The notes below the pieces were generated by a model. That model was not told where the DNA came from. It ran no database searches and saw only the letters and a list, made by a program, of their open reading frames with translations. Shown in pieces: positions 8,372 through 16,755 of a stretch of DNA of 64,000 nucleotides. The number at the start of each line of letters is the position of its first letter. Within the stretch, counting starts at the first letter, position 1. The DNA is from Nitrospinota bacterium (lineage in GTDB: Bacteria; Nitrospinota_A; UBA7883; JACRLM01). The translations under genes and the position numbers were made by a program. The stretch is taken from contig JACQXA010000004.1 of assembly GCA_016208975.1 (NCBI GenBank), forward strand, positions 2,143,736-2,207,735, given 5' to 3'.

Positions 8372-8560
8372 ATGGTTGACGGAGGCGGGAAGCTGAGCGG
8401 CGCGGCTAAAAGCATGCTTAATGAAAGAAAGAAGCTGTTGACCGCGTTGAACAAAAAGAGCAAGGAAACGCTGGATCTTCAGATGAAGCTTACGGAGCTT
8501 CATGGGGAGCTGGTCAAGGAGGGGGTTTACCTTGATACGAACGCAATCATGTGCTGGTGA
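8372..8560 (+). CDS. 62-residue small protein heading the protease/radical SAM cassette
   Basis: Not recognised. The ATG at 8372 follows a perfect AGGAGG at 8359-8364 with 7-nt spacing; an in-frame upstream start at 8258 has no such site. The protein begins MVDGGGKLSGAAKSMLNERK and is mostly a charged, Lys-rich helix with heptad-like hydrophobics (residues about 12-50). It then changes to a short uncharged tail, GVYLDTNAIMCW, with a single Tyr, a single Cys and a terminal Trp. No signal peptide or membrane segment. It lies 20 bp before the caspase-like gene, then come a sulfotransferase, a radical SAM protein and an aldo/keto reductase. The leader-plus-tail architecture and context suggest a precursor peptide or a substrate of the modifying enzymes; an accessory subunit is the alternative. 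Confidence 0.6.
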   Translation: MVDGGGKLSGAAKSMLNERKKLLTALNKKSKETLDLQMKLTELHGELVKEGVYLDTNAIMCW

Positions 8561-8580
8561 ACTAAAAGGTCTAAAGGGGC

Positions 8581-10419
8581 ATGCCTTGGGGCCGCGTTCC
8601 ATACGCGTTTACCGGTGATGACGTTTTCCTGGTGGACAGCCGGGGTGGGCCGGTGTGGCCCCTCCGGTCTGAAACCGAGCTTATTGCCCTTCAAGCGCTG
8701 GCGCGTATCTTCGGCGGGGAGCTTTTTGAGACCCATGGGGTTGCCGGGCCGCCGGCCGCAGGGAGGGAAACCGTCGCAGTCTATGGGGAGGTGGATGAAT
8801 ACTCCGCCCGTCTTTACGCGCATCTCACAGGCCGCAGGTTTTTGAGGGCGGAGGCTTTGCGGGACATATCACAAGCCCCAGGCCTGTCGGTATTGATTAC
8901 TGACGGCGGATCTCTTACGGGGAAAACCCTTCAGGCCATAAATAATAACCCAGTCTCACGGTTCCAGGTTCCCGGCGTAATCTGCGGTTATCACCCGGAC
9001 CAGTTCCGGCTTCTTGCCATTTTAAAGACCGCTTCCGCGCGCTTTGTTACCGCCGGTTATGGGGATGTGGTGGAGATAGCGCCAGAACTGCCCTTTGCCG
9101 GCGCCGAGACTGAAGGGATTTCGCGGTTTGGCGGAAAGGCCAAAGTGGGCATGTTGAGGAACGCCTTGGGAAAAGGGAGCGATCAGGTTTTGATCCACTC
9201 CCATTCGGACGGAGTGGATGTTTCCCTGGGCCCGGGTGGTGTTTTGTGCCCTGTGACGGCCAAGATGAAGCCCACCGGTGCATTAACGCCGGATTGCATG
9301 GAAACAAAAAACTGTTTCAGGCTGGAGACGCCCATCATCCGGGCGCAACGGAACAAGGTTTTGATACGGCCAGAGGAGGTGAGGTGCCGGGTACTCACAC
9401 TCAGCGCCTGCTCGGCCCTTTTGCCGCCGGATTGGCATGTGGATCAGCGTATGGGGATAGCGCCAAGACTGCATGTTTCGCCATTCGTAGGCGCGATGAT
9501 AATAACCTGCGGGCTTTCACACACAAGCTTGCGGTTTATGGAGAAACTGGCCGGATTAATCGGGCAGGGGGTTCCTGTGGGGAAAGCATTGGCGAAGTTC
9601 CGGAAGATGGACATGATGAACGGAGGTGGCCGGAACCTCTATTTGATGGGGGATCCCCGCGTGGCGATACCCCCGGCCGGGCGCCGGGCTAAAACGCCTG
9701 TGGCTAAAATACCGGGCGGCAGAAGAAAAAGAGTGTTAATTGGGCGCGCAGGGGCGCAGGGGAGGCTGGCTTTTTTAAGGCTTACGCTGATGTCTGTGAT
9801 AAGCGGGGGGAAAAAATCTTCCATAGCTGGAGAGGCGCAGGAGGCGCTGAACGCGCTTCTTGCGATGGAATATGCCCTGTCGCAGAATTGCCCACCCAAA
9901 GCCGTAAACTTTTGCGCGCTCCAGTCCAGGGTTATAAGACTTCTTCTTCAAACCCTCAGGTTTTACGATGATTGGCATAAGTTTTCGGAGCCGGTTGGAG
10001 AGTCCTTGCCGCATGGCGTTTGCCCGCGGTGCGGCGGCCTGGCCGAAATGCCCCGGCTCAAGCTCCGGATAGAGGGGGCGCCCAGCCGCCGCAAAACCCT
10101 ATGCGCATATTGTGGCGTGCTGGAGGACACCTCGGCGGACTCAACCTTTTACCTTGACGCCACCCCGGAAGGCCGTTTGAAACTTATGGGGGAAAAGCCC
10201 ACGGCGCCATGCGAGGGGGGCGCGCTGGCCCATGAAGTGGGCACGGGGGGAAAGCTGTATTTCCCGTGGCCGAAAACCGGCGCTGGAAAACTTGCCGCAT
10301 ATATGGATACCGGCAAAAGGTTCAGACCGGGCAGGTATTGTTTCCACTTCATGGCGATGTATGGGCTGGACATACATTACTCCATGCTTTTCTACCGCCC
10401 GGCGGCCAGCAAACGCTGA
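8581..10419 (+). CDS. Caspase-like (CHAT/C25-type) cysteine peptidase with C-terminal zinc ribbon
   Basis: A 612-residue cytoplasmic protein. Residues about 195-365 show the caspase-hemoglobinase pattern: hydrophobic strand then IHSHSDG (His206/His208), later LTLSACSALLP with Cys277 as the candidate nucleophile, and a closing YLMGDPRVAI (Gly357-Asp-Pro), as in CHAT and gingipain-type peptidases. The first ~190 residues look like an alpha/beta pseudo-domain (SVLITDGGSLTGKTLQAI), resembling the N-terminal half of C25 enzymes. Residues 390-470 are helical. A zinc ribbon follows with C481-P-R-C484 and C508-A-Y-C511, then a beta-rich C-terminus (HYSMLFYRP). No export signal. The stop overlaps the sulfotransferase start (TGATG). 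Whether it is an active protease and what it cuts are unknown; the upstream small protein is the first candidate. Confidence 0.65.
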   Translation: MPWGRVPYAFTGDDVFLVDSRGGPVWPLRSETELIALQALARIFGGELFETHGVAGPPAAGRETVAVYGEVDEYSARLYAHLTGRRFLRAEALRDISQAPGLSVLITDGGSLTGKTLQAINNNPVSRFQVPGVICGYHPDQFRLLAILKTASARFVTAGYGDVVEIAPELPFAGAETEGISRFGGKAKVGMLRNALGKGSDQVLIHSHSDGVDVSLGPGGVLCPVTAKMKPTGALTPDCMETKNCFRLETPIIRAQRNKVLIRPEEVRCRVLTLSACSALLPPDWHVDQRMGIAPRLHVSPFVGAMIITCGLSHTSLRFMEKLAGLIGQGVPVGKALAKFRKMDMMNGGGRNLYLMGDPRVAIPPAGRRAKTPVAKIPGGRRKRVLIGRAGAQGRLAFLRLTLMSVISGGKKSSIAGEAQEALNALLAMEYALSQNCPPKAVNFCALQSRVIRLLLQTLRFYDDWHKFSEPVGESLPHGVCPRCGGLAEMPRLKLRIEGAPSRRKTLCAYCGVLEDTSADSTFYLDATPEGRLKLMGEKPTAPCEGGALAHEVGTGGKLYFPWPKTGAGKLAAYMDTGKRFRPGRYCFHFMAMYGLDIHYSMLFYRPAASKR

Positions 10420-11252
10420 TGGCGCGCGGCAAAAAGGGCGAAGCCGGGGAAAGGGTGAAAGAGCGGCCCGTTTTCATCTTCGCTTCCGGCCAGCGTACTG
10501 GAAGCACTTTGTTACAGCGACTGTTGAACACTCACCGGGACATACATATTTGGGGTGAGCATTCCGGGGGGCTTGAACCAGGGCTGGCGCGAAATTTACG
10601 CATGGCGCGGCAGGGATTAGAGATAGCCGCCACCCGGGACGGCGGCGCGGAACAGTTCGAAAGTTACCGGAAAAACCGGGCCGACCAGTGGATGGCGGCC
10701 ATGACCCCGCCCGGGCCGTGGGATGACGTGTTCCGCGATGTTTTTATAGATCTTTACGCCGGCGCGGCCAGGGATATTTTCGGAAAACGCCGGTGGGGTT
10801 TCAAGGAAACCCTGTATGACGCCGCGGACGCGCGGTTTCTTGCAGGCCTGTTTCCATCGTGCCGGATAATATTCCTGTTCCGTGATGTCCAAGAAACATA
10901 CCGCTCCATGCGCCGGAACAGCGCCATATCACCTTTTTTTTCCATAGACACATTCGTGGGCCAATGGGTCCGCATAGTCACCTCATTTCTTGAAAACGCA
11001 GGAGACAAGCCGAACGTGACGATGGCGCCTTTCTCGCAACTTATAAAAGACCCTCGCGAGGCGATGGAGATGGTGGCCGGGTTTCTTGAGGTGGACGCTG
11101 ATGGATTTGACATGGGCATTATTAAAAACGTGATTCCCGGGGCGCCGGAAATTAACTGCCCTGCGCCTAACGAAGAGGAGCTGGAGTTTATCGAGCGGGT
11201 GGCTGGTGAGACCCGGCGGGAGCTGAAGAAGCGTTTCGGAACGGCTGGATAA
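10419..11252 (+). CDS. PAPS-dependent sulfotransferase
   Basis: A 277-residue cytosolic sulfotransferase, predicted to move a sulfuryl group from 3'-phosphoadenosine 5'-phosphosulfate to a hydroxyl or phenol. The 5'-phosphosulfate loop FASGQRTGSTLLQRLL lies at residues 21-36, close to the RTGST loop of tyrosylprotein, RaxST and NodH-like enzymes, followed by IWGEHSGG. The 3'-phosphate-binding part is seen as IIFLFRDVQETYRSMRRNS near residues 148-166. The ATG at 10419 shares a base with the preceding stop, so translation is coupled; an upstream in-frame start at 10266 would lie inside the protease gene. In this cassette the acceptor could be the lone Tyr of the small protein, but a small-molecule or glycan acceptor cannot be excluded. 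Confidence 0.82.
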   Translation: MARGKKGEAGERVKERPVFIFASGQRTGSTLLQRLLNTHRDIHIWGEHSGGLEPGLARNLRMARQGLEIAATRDGGAEQFESYRKNRADQWMAAMTPPGPWDDVFRDVFIDLYAGAARDIFGKRRWGFKETLYDAADARFLAGLFPSCRIIFLFRDVQETYRSMRRNSAISPFFSIDTFVGQWVRIVTSFLENAGDKPNVTMAPFSQLIKDPREAMEMVAGFLEVDADGFDMGIIKNVIPGAPEINCPAPNEEELEFIERVAGETRRELKKRFGTAG

Positions 11253-11281
11253 AGAATTGTTGAATTAATTCGGGGGGGGCG

Positions 11282-12181
11282 ATGGCTCTTAAATATTTCG
11301 GGTGGGAGATAACCCACGCATGCAACTTAAGATGCCTGCATTGCGTCAATAAAACCGGCGCCCGAAGGAAGAACGAGCTTACGTGGGACGAGATGCTTTC
11401 CATGATAGGCAAGATAAGGGAAGCGGGCGTTACAACGGTGTTCTTTTCAGACGGGGAGCCGCTAATGTCGCCGCTGTTCATGCCGCTGGCGCGGAGGCTG
11501 AGGCAAGAGGGGTTCGGGCTGGCGCTGGTTACCAACGGCACGCTGATGACTTGGGAGATGGCGCGGGAGATAGCCGAGTTAAAGTTCGATGTGGTTGGTA
11601 TAAGCCTTGACGGGCCGGAGCCGGTTCACAACCATGTGCGCGGGCCGGCGGCGTTCGGGAAGGCGGCACAGGCGGCGCGATGGCTGAAAGAAGGGGGTAT
11701 AAGGCTTAGCGTTACTACATGCGTGAACAACGTTACGGTGGACACCCTGCCGGAATTCGCCGGGATGGTGAATGACCTGGGCGCCGATGAGTGGCAGTTG
11801 CTCACTTTGGTAAAAAGCGGCGATTTATCCGGGGATGTTGTTTATTTCGACAAGGTTGTGGCTGACAAGATGGACAGTTTCGTGATGAGGGTCAAAAACG
11901 GGAACGGCTACGGTTTCAATCTGCGGGTGATGAACTGCCTGGACCAGTTGCCGGTGAGCGTGGGGGAAAATCCGTTCAACAACCGGTGCGAGGCGGGAAC
12001 GACTTTTCTTTGCATGGCCGCCGACGGTCTGGTGAAACCATGTTTCGCCCAGCCGGACGATTATTTCCTGGGGGACATGAGGGTTGAGTCGCTTGCGGAC
12101 ATATATGGAAGGCTTGCCGATCCGGCGCATCCTTACTGGAGCCGGAAATATTGCAAGGGTTTTTGCAACACCATAATTTGA
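11282..12181 (+). CDS. Radical SAM protein with SPASM-like C-terminus
   Basis: A 299-residue radical SAM enzyme. The cluster-binding motif CNLRCLHC (Cys14, Cys18, Cys21) starts the barrel; FSDGEPLMSP is the GGE-like SAM-contact motif and VGISLDGPEPVHNHVRG is the usual strand-6 signature of peptide-modifying members. The C-terminal third carries five more cysteines (236, 244, 254, 291, 295) in the order NRCEAG, CMAADGLVKPC, YCKGFC, the arrangement of a SPASM domain that holds one or two auxiliary [4Fe-4S] clusters. SPASM proteins usually modify peptides. The gene lies 29 bp after the sulfotransferase and 6 bp before the aldo/keto reductase. The reaction (crosslink, epimerisation, thioether or other) cannot be told from sequence. 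Confidence 0.88.
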   Translation: MALKYFGWEITHACNLRCLHCVNKTGARRKNELTWDEMLSMIGKIREAGVTTVFFSDGEPLMSPLFMPLARRLRQEGFGLALVTNGTLMTWEMAREIAELKFDVVGISLDGPEPVHNHVRGPAAFGKAAQAARWLKEGGIRLSVTTCVNNVTVDTLPEFAGMVNDLGADEWQLLTLVKSGDLSGDVVYFDKVVADKMDSFVMRVKNGNGYGFNLRVMNCLDQLPVSVGENPFNNRCEAGTTFLCMAADGLVKPCFAQPDDYFLGDMRVESLADIYGRLADPAHPYWSRKYCKGFCNTII

Positions 12182-12187
12182 CACCCA

Positions 12188-13222
12188 ATGAGCCATGTCA
12201 AGTTCCGCCCGCTGGGCGCCACGGGGTTGAAGGTCTCCATCCCCTGTTTTGGCGGCCTGCACCTGGCCACAAAGCTTGGCCCGCGTGAGGCTGAAAAGCT
12301 GGTCCGTTACGCCGTGGAGCGGGGCATAAACCTGTTCGACACCTCCCGCGCCTATATGGACAGCGAGGAAAAAATAGGCCGCGGGCTGGAAAATATCAGG
12401 GGCGATATCCTGTACTGCACCAAGAGCATGCGGCGCGACGGGACGATCGTGGAAGAACTGGATGCGTCGCTGATGGCGTTGAGGACCGGTTATGTGGACA
12501 TTTACATGTTTCACAGCGTGGACCGGGAGGAGGATTACAGGAGCGTTATCCGGCGGGCCCTGCCAGCCGTGGAACGCGCAAGGCAGGCGGGCAAGATAGG
12601 GCTATTGGGCCTGTCCACCCACTCCCGGCGGATTCTGGAACTTTCAGCGCGGGAGGGGGTTTTCGATTGCCTGCAATTCCCCTTTAACCATGCGCACCGC
12701 GCCGGGCTTGCCGATGGGCTTGGAGATGAGATAGCCGGAAAAGGCATTGGCATATTGGCCATGAAACCCTTTGCCGGAGGGGTTTTGAACGATCCGGAGC
12801 TGGCCGTAAGTTTCATTGCGCAATACCCATGGGCCGTTCCCCTGGTAGGTTTTGAGAAAAAAGGGGAGATAGACCAGATAATAAGCCTGTTCGAAAATCC
12901 GCCCCCTTTCGATGAAAGGATGCGCGCCAGGGCCGACGCGGCAGTGGCCCGGACCGGGAGCGGATTTTGTTGCGGGTGCGAGTATTGCCAGCCCTGTCCC
13001 CAGGGCATTTCCGTGGCGGCTATCATGTATTACCCCGTGATAGAGCGGCAATATGGGCGGGAGAAGATGGACGCGGTGACGCTCCAGCGCCACTTTGAGC
13101 GGTTTGAAAACGATTGCGACCAGTGCCGCCAGTGCGAAAGCAAATGCCCATTCAGCCTGCCCATACTGGAAATGGCGCCCAGGCATCACCGGCGTTTTGT
13201 GAAACTGATGAATGGCGGTTGA
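12188..13222 (+). CDS. Aldo/keto reductase with two [4Fe-4S] clusters (COG1453 type)
   Basis: A 344-residue oxidoreductase. Residues 1-250 are an aldo/keto reductase barrel with the full catalytic tetrad in sequence: Asp51, Tyr56 (FDTSRAY), Lys79 (CTKSM) and His109 (MFHSVD). The C-terminal ferredoxin part has two Cys sets: C261-x2-C264-x2-C267-x2-C270-P and C310-x2-C313-x2-C316-x3-C320-P, each enough for a [4Fe-4S] cluster. The start ATG is 6 bp after the radical SAM stop. This family is common near radical SAM enzymes, where it could supply or take electrons; it may also reduce a carbonyl formed on the product. The gene ends 8 bp before a convergent histidine kinase gene. Confidence 0.88.
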   Translation: MSHVKFRPLGATGLKVSIPCFGGLHLATKLGPREAEKLVRYAVERGINLFDTSRAYMDSEEKIGRGLENIRGDILYCTKSMRRDGTIVEELDASLMALRTGYVDIYMFHSVDREEDYRSVIRRALPAVERARQAGKIGLLGLSTHSRRILELSAREGVFDCLQFPFNHAHRAGLADGLGDEIAGKGIGILAMKPFAGGVLNDPELAVSFIAQYPWAVPLVGFEKKGEIDQIISLFENPPPFDERMRARADAAVARTGSGFCCGCEYCQPCPQGISVAAIMYYPVIERQYGREKMDAVTLQRHFERFENDCDQCRQCESKCPFSLPILEMAPRHHRRFVKLMNGG

Positions 13223-13230
13223 GGCGCGGC

Positions 13231-15702
13231 CTAGTAGATGAACCTGCGGACGCGGGGAATGAAATCGGCGGGCTCCATGAGTTTTGAGATGAAATCGTTG
13301 GCGCCCAGCCGGAAGGCTTTCTCACGGGTTTCCATGTTGGAGTCGGACGTGACCACGATTACCGGGACGTTCTTGGTTTTGGGGGCGCCGCGCAGGCGCG
13401 TAAGCAGGTCGAACCCGCCCATCACCGGCATGAAGATGTCCATTATCACCAGGTCCGGGATAACGCTATCCATCATGTCCAGAGCCTCCTCGCCGTCGCC
13501 GGCCTCCTCGATTACCGCGTCTATCTTTTCCAGGTAGCGGCGGTAAACGGCGCGGACTATTTTCTCGTCCTCCACCAGCAGGATAAGCGGCTTTTTCACC
13601 GGGAGCGACGCTATAAACACGCTTCCCTTCCCTTTTTCCGACTCCACCGCTATGGAGCCGCCGTGGGCTTTCATGATGTCGTCGCAGTATGGAAGGCCAA
13701 GGCCGGTGCCTTTTTCGCCAGCGGTGCCAAGGGTGGAGGTCTTTATTTCATGACGGAACAGGTCGGGCGCGATCTCCGGGTTTATCCCTATGCCATTGTC
13801 CCTCACCGCCACAGATCCCGGCTTACCCTTGGGCTGGAAAAGCTCGACAACGGATCCGGCGGGCGAAAACTTTATGGCGTTGGCGATGAGGTTTAGAAGC
13901 ACCTGCGAGAAAAGCTCCGGGTCGGCGTAAATCCGCGAGCCGGGGGCCACGTTGTTGCGGATATTGATGGTTTTCTCCTCGGCCACGTATTTCATCGCCG
14001 ACATGGCCGATTCAGCCAGGATGTGGGCGTCCTGGAATCTAGGCTGGGGGGTAATGGCGCCGGTCTTCAAACGGCTTATGTCCAGCAGTTCGTTGATCAT
14101 CTGTATGATCCGCTCGCCGCTCTTGCCTATGTGCCACAGCATCTCCCGGTGTTTTACCATAAGGTTCTGGCCCGCCTCGCGGTTGATGAGGTTTAGCAGG
14201 CCCACCATGGAGGTGAGGGGCGACTTCAGGTCGTGCGCCACAAGCGACACGAACTTGTCTTTCAACCGGGTGGCTTCCTCCGCCGTTTCCTTGGCCTTTA
14301 TAAGCTCTTCCTCCGAGGCTTTCCGCTGGTTGATGTCAATCATCGCGCCGCGCAATGACACGGGCTTGCCCTCCACGCGGGTGACGGTGACGATGTCCCG
14401 GAACCAGACGGGCTGGCCGTTGGAGTTCATGAAACGGTACTCCAGGTCGTGGTCGAGCCCCTTGCCGGCGGCGGTCATGGAATATTCCACGGCGCGGGCC
14501 CTGTCGTCCGGATGGATATGGTTTTTCCAGAAATCCAGCTCGCTCCATTTTTTTATGGGATAGCCCAGGATCTCCACGGCCTGGTTGCTGACGAAGGTGA
14601 ACTGCCTGGATTGAGGATCCGCCTCCCAGGAGATAAGGCGCACTCCTTCCACCAGGAGCTTGTAGCGTTCCTGGCTTTTTAACAGCGCCTCCTGGGCCAC
14701 GGCCCGTTCCCTGGCCTCAAGCTTCAGCCTCTGGTTGGCGCTCATAAGTTCCGAAGTGCGGCTGGTTACGCGGGTTTCCATCTCAGCCTGGGCGTTGGCC
14801 AGTTCCATTTCCGCTTCCTTCAGCTGGGTGATGTCCACCGCGAAGGCAATGACCCCTTTTATGATGCCCTCCCTGTCTTTGTAGGGGACCTTGTCTATCT
14901 TCACCCACCGGGAGCGCCCCTCTTTGCGGATGGTGGTGATGATGTTAGTCTTCGGCTGGCCGGTTATCATCACCTCCAGGTCGTCCAGGCGGAACCTCTC
15001 GGCGTCTTCCGGCGGGAAAATATCGAAGGATGTTTTTTGTAACACCTGGGCCCGGCCGGCGCCGATGAAATCCAGGAACGCCTTGTTGGCGCGCACTATC
15101 CGGTTTTCCCTGTCCTTGAATATCACCATGGCGGGGATGGCGTTGAGTATTGTCTCCAGCTGTTCTTCCTGCGCCTGCCACAATTCCTCGGCGGCGCGTT
15201 TGGCGGCCAGGGCCGTATTTCGTTCGGTAATGTCCCTGGCGATGGAAATAACTGTTTGCTTTCCATCCATGTCAAAAATATGGGAGCTTACCTCAACGGG
15301 TATTTTGCGGCCGCTTTTCGCCTTGTGGATCCATTCGATCCTGAGGGACTTTTTCTCCATGAATTCGGCCATTACCGTTTTCAGGTTTACGGTTGGCGAG
15401 TCCATCCCGGAGATGTCCGCCACGGTCAGGCCCATAAACTCGCCGCGGCTGTATTCAAGCCTGTGGACGGCCACGTCGTTTACGTCTATGAATGGGCCGG
15501 GGGAACCGTCTTCTAAAAGGTGATAGACGAAGATGGCGTCGTTGACGCTGTTGAACAGGAGGCGGTACCAGTCATCGCCCGCCAAAGCTTCCTTTGGTGG
15601 CTCTTGCCCGGCGCCTTTGAAAGCCGGTTTGGATATCTGGTCCAGTCCGTTCATTAAAAGCCGCTTACCCCAGAGTTTGCCCTGTAAATTTGGATGCGAC
15701 AA
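13231..15702 (-). CDS. Hybrid sensor histidine kinase (three PAS, HisKA, HATPase, receiver)
   Basis: Predicted cytoplasmic kinase of 823 residues without membrane segments. PAS domains lie at about 45-165, 175-290 and 345-460, separated by a coiled coil near 290-340. The dimerisation helix carries LVAHDLKSPL with the phospho-acceptor His490, followed by N-box INLIANAIKFSP-type and G-box DNGIGI motifs. A C-terminal receiver has LVIMDIFMPV with Asp755, T/S in VVTSDS and the Lys switch FISKL. The longest frame starts at TTG (15702); an ATG 16 codons inside (15654) is equally possible and neither has a strong ribosome site. The gene is convergent to the aldo/keto reductase and divergent to the amidohydrolase. 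Its target regulator is not in the window. Confidence 0.92.
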   Translation of the reverse strand: MSHPNLQGKLWGKRLLMNGLDQISKPAFKGAGQEPPKEALAGDDWYRLLFNSVNDAIFVYHLLEDGSPGPFIDVNDVAVHRLEYSRGEFMGLTVADISGMDSPTVNLKTVMAEFMEKKSLRIEWIHKAKSGRKIPVEVSSHIFDMDGKQTVISIARDITERNTALAAKRAAEELWQAQEEQLETILNAIPAMVIFKDRENRIVRANKAFLDFIGAGRAQVLQKTSFDIFPPEDAERFRLDDLEVMITGQPKTNIITTIRKEGRSRWVKIDKVPYKDREGIIKGVIAFAVDITQLKEAEMELANAQAEMETRVTSRTSELMSANQRLKLEARERAVAQEALLKSQERYKLLVEGVRLISWEADPQSRQFTFVSNQAVEILGYPIKKWSELDFWKNHIHPDDRARAVEYSMTAAGKGLDHDLEYRFMNSNGQPVWFRDIVTVTRVEGKPVSLRGAMIDINQRKASEEELIKAKETAEEATRLKDKFVSLVAHDLKSPLTSMVGLLNLINREAGQNLMVKHREMLWHIGKSGERIIQMINELLDISRLKTGAITPQPRFQDAHILAESAMSAMKYVAEEKTINIRNNVAPGSRIYADPELFSQVLLNLIANAIKFSPAGSVVELFQPKGKPGSVAVRDNGIGINPEIAPDLFRHEIKTSTLGTAGEKGTGLGLPYCDDIMKAHGGSIAVESEKGKGSVFIASLPVKKPLILLVEDEKIVRAVYRRYLEKIDAVIEEAGDGEEALDMMDSVIPDLVIMDIFMPVMGGFDLLTRLRGAPKTKNVPVIVVTSDSNMETREKAFRLGANDFISKLMEPADFIPRVRRFIY

Positions 15703-15839
15703 TGGAAAACCGCTTCCTTAATTATAGTCCAATTTCCGTAGTTTTACCGGGGCTGGCGCATGTATGTTTTGACGGATGGGAGGTTGGGGGTTTTTACAAT
15801 ATAATTGGTGGTGTATTAAACAGGAAAGCCGGGAGGAAA

Positions 15840-16748
15840 ATGATAATAGACGCCCACGTCCATCTGGTAACCATGTCCATGATCCTTTCCGCCCAAAAAA
15901 AATGGGACAGGGTGAAGCCGGGCATCATGGAGAGGGCCATCGCCCATGGCAGGGCGTTGATCAAGCGGGAAACGCTGACGTTCCTCAAGTCGGTCTCCAT
16001 CCCGGCCCTCGCCCATATGTGGCTGGAACAAATGGACAAGAACGGGGTGGATAAGGCGCTGTTCCTGCCCATCAGGGGCGAAGGCTTATCGGAGCTGGAT
16101 GAATTCATAAGCCTGGCGCCTGACAGGTTTAAAGGTTATGTCTTCCTGGACGACCCGGTAAAGAAGAGCTCCCAGGCGGTTCTGCGCCGGTGGCTTGCGA
16201 CTGGCCGGTTCCGGGGGCTGAAACTTTATCCATCCCTGCAAATGATTTCGGCGGCGGACAAACGGCTGTTCCCGCTGTACGATATTTGCGCGGAATATTC
16301 CGCTCCTGTCTTGATGCATTTTGGTATCACACACGCGCCGGTGTCCGACTACCGGTTCACAAACCCCCTGGACATCCAGTATCCTTCCAAGCTCTTTCCG
16401 GACACCCAGTTTATGATCGCCCATTTCGGAGCCGGGTTTTTCCGGGAGATACTTCTGCTGGGGTTCCATTCGGAGAATATCCATCTGGACACCTCCGGAA
16501 CCAACAACTGGCGGTTGTTTCTTCCTTCGGTGATGGGGCTGGACGGGATTTTCAAACGGGCTATCGAGGTTTATGGCTGTCAAAGGATCCTTTTCGGCAC
16601 CGACAGCGTTTTGAACGGCGTGGCGGGATACCGTCAATTCGTGCTGGATGAGCAGGCGAAGGTTTTGAAAGCCATAAAGCTTAAGAAAAACGACCAGGCG
16701 CTTATCATGGGCGGTAACGCCCAACGGCTTTTCAACCTGGACAAGTGA
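15840..16748 (+). CDS. Amidohydrolase-2 family metal-dependent hydrolase
   Basis: A 302-residue TIM-barrel hydrolase of the ACMSD/amidohydrolase-2 group. It begins MIIDAHVHLV, the metal-binding HxH motif, and has LMHFGITHAP and MIAHFGAGFF (later metal ligand His residues) and ILFGTDSVLNG with the terminal metal Asp. Members decarboxylate or hydrolyse small carboxylates; the substrate here is unknown. ATG 15840 follows GGGAGG at 15831-15836 with short spacing and agrees with the family N-terminus; an earlier in-frame start at 15690 would add 50 unrelated residues. The DUF255 protein gene begins 8 bp downstream and is probably cotranscribed. Confidence 0.85.
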   Translation: MIIDAHVHLVTMSMILSAQKKWDRVKPGIMERAIAHGRALIKRETLTFLKSVSIPALAHMWLEQMDKNGVDKALFLPIRGEGLSELDEFISLAPDRFKGYVFLDDPVKKSSQAVLRRWLATGRFRGLKLYPSLQMISAADKRLFPLYDICAEYSAPVLMHFGITHAPVSDYRFTNPLDIQYPSKLFPDTQFMIAHFGAGFFREILLLGFHSENIHLDTSGTNNWRLFLPSVMGLDGIFKRAIEVYGCQRILFGTDSVLNGVAGYRQFVLDEQAKVLKAIKLKKNDQALIMGGNAQRLFNLDK

Positions 16749-16755
16749 CGCGCAC

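Noticed and set aside
9246-9692. Plus-strand 148-codon frame inside the caspase-like gene
   Set aside because: Out of frame with the 612-residue protein that holds the His, Cys and GDP motifs; no start signal.
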